DNA of 21,358 nt from DASPXY01 sp038227745 (GTDB lineage Bacteria > Planctomycetota > Planctomycetia > Gemmatales > Gemmataceae). A program made the translations under genes and the position numbers. Positions within the stretch are counted from its first letter, which is position 1; every line of letters starts with the position of its first letter. The stretch spans positions 1-21,358 of the forward strand of contig JBBRPS010000055.1 of NCBI GenBank assembly GCA_038227745.1. Direction: 5' to 3'. Below, piece after piece: positions 1 to 9,300 of the stretch. The notes beneath the pieces were generated by a model. That model saw only the letters and a list, made by a program, of their open reading frames with translations, did not search any database and was not told where the DNA came from.

Positions 1-145
1 CGCCCGCGCCGCCGATCGTCGAGAGGGCGTTCAGTGCCGTCTGAACCTGGCCAGCTGGGGCGCCGAAGGGGATGGTGGCAGACTGGCCTTTGAAGGTGAG
101 CGTGTACGGCGCGTTGGCGCCGCTGATGGTGATGGTCTGCACTTC
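1..145 (-). repeat. ~100-residue inserted module, copy A-1 (cut by window edge)
   Basis: It starts at residue 857 with EVQTITISG and continues through TLTFKGQ and ALNALSTIGGAG to the window edge. It follows a beta-helix repeat ending in NTALG, the same position as module B-1 in copy B. The insertion therefore predates the duplication or was copied with it. Confidence 0.8.
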
Positions 146-2713
146 CTGGATGCCCGGCCCGACGAAGGTCGTGGTGTCCGTGTAGACCTGGGTGCCCAGG
201 GCCGTGCCACTGGTCTGCGTGCCCAGGGCGGTGTTGCTCTGGGCACGCAGCACGCCCTCGCTGACCGTGACGGTGCCGGTGTAGCTGCCGAAGCCCTGGA
301 GGTCGAGGCGCTGCGAACCGTACTTGGTGATGCCGCCCCCGGTGGTGCCGATCGCGTCGCTGATGTCGGCGTGGATGTTGAGTTCGCTGGCGGCGTCGGG
401 CCCGAGGGTCTCGACGCCGACGCCGACGACGCCGTTGAGCTGGATGTCGCTGTAGCGGGTGGTGGACGCGGTATCGGGGCCGCCGATGGTGTTGTTGCCG
501 CTCAGGTTCATCAGCGCCCCCTTCTGATTGATCAGCGCGAAGGGGTGCCCGATGCCGGTGCCGTTCAGGACGAGGTTGCGGACGACATTCAGGGGCGTGG
601 GGGGCGTACCGGGAGGGGCCCCGGTGGGGACGGAGTTCTTGAGGTGCAGGGCCGCTCCGTTCAGGACGGTGGCCGCCGGCTGGATGGTGTCGCTGCCGCT
701 CCGGAGCACTCCCAGGGAGGCATCGTCCTGGATCGTGATCCAGCCGGAGGCGATAGAAGTCGTGCCGGTGTACGCATTGGCGTTGGGCAGGATGAGCTGG
801 CCGGTACCCACCTTGACCAGGTTCCCCGAGATATTGATATTCAGTTTAACGGGGTAATAATCCTGGATGATGGCGGGTGACGTGACCGTCAGACTGTAGT
901 CGTGCGTGAAGTAGCTGTTGGTGTTGGAGGGGTTCGGGTCGGCGTCCACGCCGATGGCCGCGGTGGCAGCAAGGCTTATCACCCCGGTCCACTTGTTGAT
1001 GCCGCTGATGCTGTGCAGGGCGCCCGTGTTATTGATGCCGCTACCGAAAAGGTTGAGGGGCTTCTGGACCGTCAGGCCGAGCTGCGGCCCGTTGCCGTTA
1101 GCCCCCGTCATCGAGTCGATGGAGAGGTTTCGGCCATGCACGTCGAAGCCGATATCGACCTCGAGTTCCAGGGCGGCGCCGCTCTGGACGGTGGTGTCGG
1201 CGAGGAGGTTGCCGCCCAGGCCCTGCGAGTCGCGGATGTTCAGGATGCCCAGTTCCACGTCGGTCATGCCGGTGTACGTGTTGGCGTTGTTGAAGATGAG
1301 CCGGCCCTGGTCCGCCTTGGTGAGGTTGAACGAGCCGTTCGGGGAGCTGACCACGCCGCTGACGGTCAGCGTGGACGCCGTCGCGACACCGATCCACGCG
1401 TCCCGCCCGTTGGGCGAGGGGCTACCGAGGAGGACGGGGCCGGCCCAGGTGTTGTTGCCCTTGAGGTTCGCCAGCGCGCCGATGTTGGTGGCGCCGAAGA
1501 AGGTGGTAACGCTTGGGCCGGTGACGCCGGTGCCGTTGAGGGTCAGCTGCTCGTCGCGGACGGTGAAGCCGATGCCGCTGGGGTCCTCGATCTGCAGAGT
1601 GCCCACCTTGGTCAAGGTCTGGTTGACGATGGTGCCGTTCGCCGGGCTGGGCGTGATGCCGGTGGGCGGCGCCAGCGGCTCGCCGAGGGCATAGGGGTCG
1701 CGGATCGTCAGGATGCCGTTGTTGATGGTGGAGGAGCCGCGGTAGGTGTTGCCGCCCACGTGCCCGAAGATGATCTGCCCAGCGCCCTCCTTGATGACGT
1801 TCTGGCCGTTGCCCTGGTCGCTGATCTGCCCGGTGATGTTGAGCGAGCCGGCGTTGGCGCCCAGGGTCACGGCCACCCCGGCGCTGCTCAGCACGATGTT
1901 GCCGGCCCAGGTGTTGGTGCCGGACACGTTCAGCAGGGCGCCATCGTTGGCGGGGCCCGGGCCGTTTAGCAGCAGCGGCTCGTTGATCGTGCCGGCGACG
2001 CTCTGCACCGCGACCTGGGCGTTGCTGCCCACAATGGTCGGGTTGGACGTGTCGCCCAGGGCCTTGTTGTTCGTGATGGTGATGACGCCGCCGTTGTTGG
2101 TCAGGTTGATGACGCCAGTGAAGGCGCTGTTGTCGGCTTTCAGGACCAGGTTGCCGCCGAATTCCTTGGTCAGCGACGAGCCGGTGTTGCCGCTGAGCTG
2201 GCCATCAAGGGTCAGCACGGCGCCGTTGTTGATCCCGAAGAACTGGTCGCTGCCCGCGGCGCCGCCGAGCGCGACGTTGAGGGTGATGTCGGCGCCGACA
2301 ACGGTGGCGGCGACGTTCACGAAGCCGCTGCCGAAGACCGAGGAGGTGCCCAGGGTCAGGGCGTTGCCGCCCAGGGTGTAGTTGTCGCCGGAGATGCTGA
2401 TCGAGTTGAAGGTCGGCTGGGGGAAGCCGGTCGGCGGCTTCAGGTTGTTGTTGGTGTTCGTCGCCGCCGGCCCAATCGGGAAAACGAGGTCGTCGAGCAC
2501 CCCCGTGGGGGCGGCCGGCAGGTTGGTGCCGGTGTTGATCCAGTTGGCGCTGTTGTCCCAGTTCGGATCCGCGCCGAGTCCGGTCCACTTGTAAGTGGTG
2601 GGGGTGACGCGGCATTCCAGCCGCTCGACACTCAGGCGGCTCGCCCTGCGCACGGTCTTGCCCTCGGGGCGGAAGAGCGAACGCAGCCAGCGGGTCCAAC
2701 GGGAGGAGGCCAT
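1..2713 (-). CDS. Giant surface protein, copy A (N-terminal 904 residues; 3' end outside window)
   Basis: The frame is open from the ATG at 2713 to the window edge with no stop, so the gene is incomplete only because the window ends. The start is supported by AAGAGGG seven bases upstream and by its match to the start of copy B. The N terminus is basic (WTRWLRSLFRPEGK, then RR) and carries ERLECRVTP at residues 30-38, a planctomycete-type N-terminal motif. No hydrophobic signal peptide is visible. The rest is beta-helix-like, with five autotransporter-associated beta-strand repeats of the form LTKxGxGxLIxxxANTYTG followed by GxLxIRDxxALG. A copy of the ~100-residue module begins at residue 857 and is cut by the window edge. 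The protein is collinear with residues 1 to ~1000 of copy B but lacks a ~72-residue segment found there. It is probably an extracellular structural or adhesive protein (inference). It has its own promoter, so it need not be co-transcribed with copy B. Confidence 0.9.
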   Translation of the reverse strand, partial: MASSRWTRWLRSLFRPEGKTVRRASRLSVERLECRVTPTTYKWTGLGADPNWDNSANWINTGTNLPAAPTGVLDDLVFPIGPAATNTNNNLKPPTGFPQPTFNSISISGDNYTLGGNALTLGTSSVFGSGFVNVAATVVGADITLNVALGGAAGSDQFFGINNGAVLTLDGQLSGNTGSSLTKEFGGNLVLKADNSAFTGVINLTNNGGVITITNNKALGDTSNPTIVGSNAQVAVQSVAGTINEPLLLNGPGPANDGALLNVSGTNTWAGNIVLSSAGVAVTLGANAGSLNITGQISDQGNGQNVIKEGAGQIIFGHVGGNTYRGSSTINNGILTIRDPYALGEPLAPPTGITPSPANGTIVNQTLTKVGTLQIEDPSGIGFTVRDEQLTLNGTGVTGPSVTTFFGATNIGALANLKGNNTWAGPVLLGSPSPNGRDAWIGVATASTLTVSGVVSSPNGSFNLTKADQGRLIFNNANTYTGMTDVELGILNIRDSQGLGGNLLADTTVQSGAALELEVDIGFDVHGRNLSIDSMTGANGNGPQLGLTVQKPLNLFGSGINNTGALHSISGINKWTGVISLAATAAIGVDADPNPSNTNSYFTHDYSLTVTSPAIIQDYYPVKLNINISGNLVKVGTGQLILPNANAYTGTTSIASGWITIQDDASLGVLRSGSDTIQPAATVLNGAALHLKNSVPTGAPPGTPPTPLNVVRNLVLNGTGIGHPFALINQKGALMNLSGNNTIGGPDTASTTRYSDIQLNGVVGVGVETLGPDAASELNIHADISDAIGTTGGGITKYGSQRLDLQGFGSYTGTVTVSEGVLRAQSNTALGTQTSGTALGTQVYTDTTTFVGPGIQEVQTITISGANAPYTLTFKGQSATIPFGAPAGQVQTALNALSTIGGAG
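2600..2626 (-). other. N-terminal motif ERLECRVTP of copy A
   Basis: Residues 30-38, directly after an Arg-rich leader and just before the first beta-rich segment. It corresponds to EPLESRVTP in copy B. Motifs of this shape near the N terminus are common in large planctomycete exported proteins and may mark them for export or processing. That role is inference. Confidence 0.6.
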
Positions 2714-2720
2714 GAAACAA

Positions 2721-2727
2721 CCCTCTT
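2721..2727 (-). promoter_or_regulatory. Ribosome-binding site of copy A
   Basis: AAGAGGG on the coding strand, seven bases (TTGTTTC) before the ATG. The same site and identical spacer occur before copy B, which fixes the start codon in both genes. Confidence 0.75.
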
Positions 2728-2931
2728 CGGCAGGGACTTCTCGGTGGGATGGGTTATGGAGGAACGAACGTCGTCACTTCAGGCCGAGCGGCGAGCCCGC
2801 GCCGTGGCAGCCCGTGGGTTACCGTGGTCCGGTTTATGGCGGGCGGTCGTCAACGGCCCCCTTACAAACCTCCGCTCCTACCCCTGTTATCGGCAGCCGC
2901 CCGCCGTCTGCCCCGCTCACTTGCCCGACCG

Positions 2932-2949
2932 GGACAGTTTTACCTGTCC
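2932..2949. repeat. Short inverted repeat in the copy A leader
   Basis: GGACAG and CTGTCC flank a six-base spacer. It could be a leader hairpin or a protein-binding site. No counterpart is seen in the copy B leader, so a function is uncertain. Confidence 0.4.
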
Positions 2950-2954
2950 GGTAA

Positions 2955-2983
2955 GACGGAAGAAAGCGAAAAGCCTCACGGAA
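2955..2983 (-). promoter_or_regulatory. Conserved leader box, copy A
   Basis: A 29-base block that matches 20984-21013 upstream of copy B at 26 positions plus a one-base gap. The leader around it is much less conserved. It lies about 110 bases downstream of the -10 box, close to the ~102 bases in copy B. It may act at the RNA or DNA level; the function is unknown. Confidence 0.5.
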
Positions 2984-3092
2984 GCGGCCCCATCCAGGGG
3001 ATCGGCGCCGGCCGGGCGGCGGACGCGCGGAGGAAAGCGGGGTGGGTGGGAAGAACGAAAGTATTTCGATCGGCGTCGGTCGAAGTAGCTGT

Positions 3093-3121
3093 AGTATCCT
3101 CGACTTTCGTAACGCCGTCAA
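3093..3121 (-). promoter_or_regulatory. Sigma70-type promoter of copy A
   Basis: On the minus strand, TTGACG (3116-3121) is followed after exactly 17 bases by GATACT (3093-3098), then ACAGCTACTTC. The same boxes, spacing and downstream bases occur at 21115-21143 before copy B, while the 17-base spacers themselves differ. That pattern is expected if the two boxes are under selection. Confidence 0.75.
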
Positions 3122-3208
3122 GAGGCTAACCAATTTCCCCAGCCCGATTTCTCAGGAAAGAATACCAGGTCAAGGCCCCCACGGTTTCAAGAGTCAGAAA
3201 AGGAGACG

Positions 3209-3280
3209 GTTCGTGGCCGACTCGCTCCGCGAGTCGGGTGCGGCGTCCACACCGACTCGCGGAGCGAGTCGGCCACGAAC
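3209..3280. repeat. Perfect 29-bp inverted repeat built from two palindromic units
   Basis: Arms 3209-3237 and 3252-3280 are exact reverse complements separated by 14 bases. Each arm contains a 21-bp near-palindrome (CCGACTCGC-GGA-GCGAGTCGG) and an outer GTTCGTGG or CCACGAAC flank. It lies downstream of copy B's stop and upstream of copy A's promoter. The transcript could form a very strong hairpin that ends copy B transcription or protects its 3' end. There is no adjacent T run, only TTTT some bases further on, so a classical terminator is not clear. Confidence 0.8.
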
Positions 3281-3286
3281 AAACCC

Positions 3287-3344
3287 CCGACTCGCGGAGC
3301 GAGTCGGCTACGAACCGTCTCGCGGAGCGAGTCGGCTACGAACC
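3287..3344. repeat. Two tandem palindromic repeat units (28-bp period)
   Basis: Units 3287-3316 and 3315-3344 carry the same 21-bp near-palindrome plus a CTACGAACC tail. The second unit differs by one base in its palindrome. The cluster ends three bases from copy B's stop codon. With the pair at 3209-3280 there are four units within 136 bp: three in one orientation and one inverted. This resembles a genome-wide dispersed palindromic element, though only this cluster can be seen here. Confidence 0.75.
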
Positions 3345-3347
3345 GCT

Positions 3348-6300
3348 CTAGCTGTTCGAGTTCTTGACGTAATACTCCTTCGTGGCGACCAGGTTCGCCA
3401 CCACCAGCTCGTCGGGGATGCCCGACTGGATCAGCCCGGCGAAGTACGCCTGGCCGACCGGGTCGGCGCTCCGCTTGAGCGTCTGCAGGTAGTACGACTG
3501 CACCACCGCCTCCAGGCCGTCGATGCCCGTCAGGATCTCCAGCGCCACGTCGGTCCGCGACTCGCCCATCGCCAGCCGCTGGCCCCAGAAGGTCAGCCCG
3601 GCCTGGTCCACCGTCCGCCCCAGCGCGTCCTGGTAGACCGAGTTCAGGAAGCTGGCGGGTGTGCCGCTGTGGCCGAAGAAATACTCCGGCGAACCCATGA
3701 TGATCGCCTTGACCTGCTCGAGCGTGCCGCCCGAGCCCAGCCGCCCCAGAGCGTCGCTGAGGCCCAGCGCGTCCGCCGGCCGGCGCAGCAGCTTCTGGTA
3801 CGTCTGGTTGATCTCATGCGTCCGGAACTCGCCGCTGTTGGCGATCAGGAACGTGACGTTCAGGTGCCCGAAGCCGTGCTCCAGATTGTTGCTCCAGAAG
3901 TTCTGGCCGGCCACGTCGATGTTGCGGCCCAGCATGTCCTGGTAGATGTGGCCGAGCCAGCGGATGTCCTGCTGCTGGGTGTTGTGCTCGGGCACCAGCC
4001 GCGTGAAGTATTCGTCGGAGGAGGCGATGCCCGCCGTGACCGCCTCGTCCCGGGCGCCCTGCGTCAGGGCCACGAACCACGGGTTCGGCGCCGTGCCGCC
4101 TTCCGGCAGGCGGTGCAGCAGGGTCTGGTACTGCAGCCGGACGAACAGGCCGTACGCCTCGGGGCTCGTCGCGATCGACAGCGCCATGTCGGTCCGCGTG
4201 TGGCTCTGCAGGTACGAGATCCAGAACTGCTGCGCCATCGTGTCCGCCGCGTGGCCGAGCACGTACTCGTAGACCGCCTCGGTGTAGACGCCGAAGTCCA
4301 TCCGGCCGCCACGCAGGAAGTACTCGGGCGAGCTGAGGAAATCCGCCTTGAGGCGCTCGATCGTGCCGCCGCCGCGGAGGAAGTTCAGCTGGAAGTTCAG
4401 GTCGTTCAGGTCCGGCGTCCGCCCGAGCAGCTCCTTGTAAAGCTTCAGGATCAGGTTCGTGCGGAACTCGTCGCTGGCCTCGATCTGCTGCGCCACCGCG
4501 GCGCGGGCGGCGATCGGGTTGCTCGAGATGTCTGCCTCGAGCTTGTCGCTCCAGAACGCCAGGCCGGTCGGGTCGACGGGCCGGCCGAGCACGTCGAGGT
4601 AGAACTGGTTGACCCAGACCTGGATCGGGCTGCCCTGGAAGTTGATGACCGACACCCTGACGGGGTTGGTCAGCGGCGGGCTGGCCTGGAAGCCGCCGCC
4701 ACCGGGGTAGCTCGCCGTGACGGTGTGCCCGCCCATCGCCAGGCCGTTCAGCGTCAGCGTCGCCACGCCGTCGGCATTGAGCGGCACCGGCGGCTGCGTG
4801 ATGCCGTCCACCACGAACACCACCGAGCCGGTCGGGATCGCGGTGCTCGGGTTGGCCGCCGTCACCTTCACCGTCAGCGTCACCGGCTGGCCCGTGGACA
4901 CGGTGTCCGACGACGCGGTGAGCGTCAGGGTGGTGGCGACCGTGTTCACCGTCTGCGTGACCGGGACGGTCGGGCTGCTCGGGGCGAAGGTCCCGTCGCC
5001 GCTGTAGTTGGCCGTCACCGTGTGGCTGCCCACGATCAGGTTGTTCAGCGTGATGCTCGCCTGTCCGGAGCTGTTGACACTCACCGGCGCCCTCGCCGTG
5101 TTGTCCACCACGAACGTCACCGTCCCGGTCGGCGTGCCGGAGCCCGTCGCGGCGACGATGGTCGCCGTGAACACCACCGGCTGACCGAACACCGACGGGT
5201 TCGCCGACGAGGCGATCGACGTCGCGCTCGCGTTGAGGACCTGCTGCGTCAGCGCCGTCGGGCCGCTGGCGGCGAAGTTGGCGTTGCCGTCGTAGCCGGC
5301 CGTGACGGTGTGCGCGCCCAGGGTGAAGGTGGCCACCGTGAGCGTCGCCTTGCCGCCGTTGAGCGTCGCCTTCGGCTGCGTCACGCCGTCCACGGTGAAC
5401 GTCACCGTGCCGTCGGGCACCGCGAACGAGGTGATGGTCGCGATGAAGGTGACCGGCTGGCCGACGATCGACGGGTTCGCCGACGAGCTGAGCGCCGTGC
5501 TCGTGCCGGCCTGCTTGATCGTCTCGGTCACCGTGTTGCCGCTGCTGCCGGTGAAGTTGGTGTTGCCGTCGTAGCTGGCGGTGACGGTGTGCCCGCCGAG
5601 GCTGAGGTTGTTGAGGGACAGGGTGGCGTGCCCCGAGGCGTCCAGGGTCACCGATGGCGACTGAGGCACATTGTCCACGGTGAACGTCACCGTGCCGTCG
5701 GGCGTGGCGGGGGTGGTGGAGGTGACGGTGGCGACGAAGTTCACCGTCTGCCCGAAGGACGCCGGGTTGAGCGACGAGCTGACCATCGTGCTCGTGGCGG
5801 CCTGGAGGATCGTCTGGTTGACCGTGTTGCCGGGGCTGCCGGTGAAGTTGCCGTTGCCGTCGTAGCTGGCGGTGACGGTGTGGCCGCCGGCGGAGAGGTT
5901 GCTGAGGGACAGGACCGCATTGCCGGTGCCGTCGAGCGGTCGCGAGAACGGAGCCAGGCTGTCCACCGTGAAGGTCACCGTGCCGGCCGGCGTCCCGGGA
6001 GAGGAGATGGCGGTGACGGTGGCGATAAAGTTCACCGCCTGTCCGAAGACGGCCGGGTTACGGTCCGAGATGATCGAGGTGCTGGTCGCCGCCGGGTTGA
6101 CGGTCACGGTCACCACGTTCATCGAGTCGCTCGGGCTGAAGTTGGCGGTCCCCTCGAAGTGGGCTTTGATGGTGTGCGTGCCGACGCTGAGGTTGTTGAC
6201 CGGCAGGCTGGCCACGCCGGAGCCGTTCAGGTCCCCCTGCCCGAGGCTCGTGCTCGACCCGTTGAACACGTCGAGGAACGTCACCTTGCCGCTGTTGGGC

Positions 6301-9300
6301 GTCGGTGGCATGGGGAGGTTGGAGGTGTTGGCGACGGCGGCCGTCAGCGTCACCGTCGCGCCGAAGATCGAGGTAGTCGCCGTCGAGCCGACCGTGGTGC
6401 TCGTGCTCGCCGCGATCACCGTCTGCATCACCGGCGGGCTGGCGTCGGCCTGGGCGAACAGGGCGTCGCCGCTGTACCGGGCGCTGACCTGGTGCGCGCC
6501 GCCGGGGATGGTGCTGACGGTGATGGTGGCCTGGCCGGAGCTGAGCGTCTGCGTCGTCCCGCCCACCAGGCTGCCGTCCACCAGGAGCGTCACCGTCCCC
6601 GTCGGCGTGCCGCTGGCCCCGCCGGCGGCGGTGACGTTGACCGTGTACGTGACCGACTGGCCGAAGGTCGAGGGGTTCGTCGGCGTGCTGATGCCGACGT
6701 TGGCCCCGCTGAGGATCGTCACCGTGACCGTGTTGGAGGCCAGGCTCGCCGCGAAGTTCGCGCTGCCGTTGAAGGTGGCGACGATGGTGTGCGGCCCCTT
6801 GGGCAGCGACGAGGTCGAGAAGGCCGCCGTGGCCGTCCCCGCCGTGGTGCCGGGGCTGACGTTAACCATCCCGCCCGGGGGCACTGTGCCGTCGATCGTG
6901 AAGGTGACGGTCCCGACCGGCGCGGTGGAGGTACCGGAGGTGGTATTGGTGACGATGGCGGTGAACGTCACGGTCTGCCCGATGGCCGCGGTGGCGGCCG
7001 GCGTGCTGAGCACCGTGGAAGTCGCGTCGGCGCTGACGACGAAGGCGAGCGGGCTGGCGCTGTTGTTGGTCGCCGCGTAGTTGCCGTCGCCGGAGTACGT
7101 CACGAAGATCTGGTGCGTCCCGGTCGCCAGCATGGAGATCGCCGGCAACGTGGCCGAGCCGCCGGACAGGGCGGTGGTTTGGCCCAGCATGTTCGCGGCG
7201 AGGATGGCGCCGTCGTAAAACGTCACGGTGCCGGTGGGCGCGGCGCCGTTTGGGGCGGACGGGATCGTCACCGAGAACACCACGCCCTGTCCGAAGGCGC
7301 CGGCCGTCGGCGACGCCGCCGGCAGGGGGACCGCGTTGTTCTTCCCGACCGTGAAGGTGAAGGGGGGGTTGCTGCTGCTGCCGCTCCCCTGGTAATTGCC
7401 GTCGCCGCTGTAGACCGCTATGACGGTGTGCTTCGTACCGACGGCCAGGGGGGGCAGCGAGATCGATGCCTGGCGGCCGATCAGGGTGGACGGCGGCGAC
7501 TGCACGACGTTATCGATCGTAAAGGTGACGGTCCCGCTGATGGCCGTGGCCCCCGGCAAGGTGGCGGTCACCGGCGCGACGGCCGCGGTCACGATCACCG
7601 GCTGCCCGTAACCCGGGCTGGTCGGAGATGTCGTGATGGTGACGGTGGTCGGGGCCTGCTGCACCGCCTGCGTGATCTGCGGCGCGTTCGCGGGGCCGAA
7701 GTTGGCGTCGCCGATGTAAGAAACGTCGATCGTGTACGTGCCCAGGGGAAGCGGCATGCCCCCCAGCGCGTCCGTCGCCGGGTCGAAGGTGGCCATGCCG
7801 TTGACGAGCAGGATCGGATTGCTGGTGAGCGACAAGGTGCCGCCGAGCGTAAAGGTGACCGTCCCGCTGGGGGGCACGGTGGCCCCGGTCTCCGGCGTGA
7901 GGGTGGCCGTGAACATCACGTCCGCGCCGTACGGCGACGGGCTCGGCAGGGAGGGCGTCGTGGCGACGGTCGCGTTGGCAATCACCTTGGTGAGCACCAC
8001 CTTGGTCGGGTCGCTGTAGTCGATGGTGAACTTGCTGGGCCCCAGGAAGACGACGGCGGCCGGCGCGAACGTGCCTTTGACCGTGCCGCCGCTCGTCTGG
8101 ATGATCGTGAACTTGTCGCCCAGCTGGACGCTCGGGCCAGCCAGGCCCGTGAGGGTGGCGCCGCCGAGCGTGATGTCGCCGTTGACGAACAGCTGATCGT
8201 AGTCCAGGCCCGCGATCGGGTTGGGGGGACTGCTGTCGTTCAGGTTGACGAAGAACGTGGTGCCGCTCCCCCAGAGGACGGTCGAACTGTGCAGGATGCC
8301 GCTGAGGACGGCGCTGCCGTTGTCGCCCGGGTTGACGGTGCCGACGGCCGGGGTGGTCGGCGGCGCGCCGGTAATGGTGCCGACCTGCTGCGTGCCGGTG
8401 CCGCCCTTGCCGCTCAGGGTGCCGCCGGTCAACGCGACGTTGCCGACCTTGCCGTCCACCTGGAGGTCGCCGGCCGCGATGGTCGTCAGGCCGGTGTAGG
8501 CGCTGGCGGAGTCGATCTCCATGCGGCCGGGGCCAGCCTTGGTCAGGCCTTCCGCGCCGATGCCGGCAATGACCGCCCCAGAGGTGACCCGCAGATCGAC
8601 GGCCTGCGGTCCGTCGGCGACTGTGAAGGTCCGGGTGGCGCCGTTCAGGGACACCATGCCGCTACCGGTGATGGTCGCCGTGCCCGTGGCGTCGGAGGTG
8701 GCCACCACGTCGCCGTTCAGGATGAGCTTGCCGACGGCATTGGTGTTGAAGGTGCCGCCCGTCATGGTCAGCGACGCCACCGTCAGCTGACCCGCGCCGG
8801 TCAGCGCCACGCCGTCGGTGATGGTCAGCGGGCCGATCGTGTCCGTCTGGCCGTTGAGGTCGAGCGTGCCGTCTCTCTGGACGAATACGGCGGCCGTGTC
8901 CGGCACCTGGTTGGCGGACAACCACTGGACGGTGGCGGGGCCGCCCAGGGCGTCGCCGATGGTCAAGTTGCCCCGGAAAGCAGGCGCGCCGCTCTTGTTG
9001 AGTTTGAGGGTGCCCTCGTTGACCTGGGTCAGGCCCGTGTAGGTGTTGGCGGACGTGGGCGTGCCCTGGTCGTAGAGCAGCGTCCCCGGCCCGATCTTGG
9101 TCACGCCGAAGCCGCCAGGGGCGCTCTCGCCGATCGCCTGGCTGATGGTCAGGAGGTCGCCGGCGCCATCGACGTTGACGGAGACGTTGCTCGCCAGGGT
9201 GATCGGGAGGTTGGGGGGGCCAGAGAAGGCGTTATTGCCGCTGACGTTCTCCAGCGCCCCGGCGTTGTTGAAGCCGGTGCCGTTGAGCGTCAGGGATTCG

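Larger units (their letters stand above)
2714..3086 (-). other. Long untranslated leader of copy A
   Basis: About 370 bases separate the predicted transcription start (near 3086) from the ATG. Short open frames on both strands here have no coding character and differ from those in the corresponding region of copy B. The leader contains a small inverted repeat and a box shared with copy B, annotated separately. Confidence 0.55.

Noticed and set aside
2205..2720. Minus-strand 171-codon frame starting a few bases upstream of copy A (MFHGLLPLDP)
   Set aside because: It overlaps the copy A start in another frame. The copy A frame carries the N-terminal motif and beta-helix repeats and is the one matched by copy B.
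3209..3280. Standard Rho-independent terminator for copy B
   Set aside because: The stem is very strong, but no T run follows directly; only TTTT some bases away. It is kept as a repeat with a possible terminating role.
3209..3344. Possible CRISPR array
   Set aside because: The units are palindromes, two are tandem with only a few bases between them, one is inverted, and there are no spacers of constant length.
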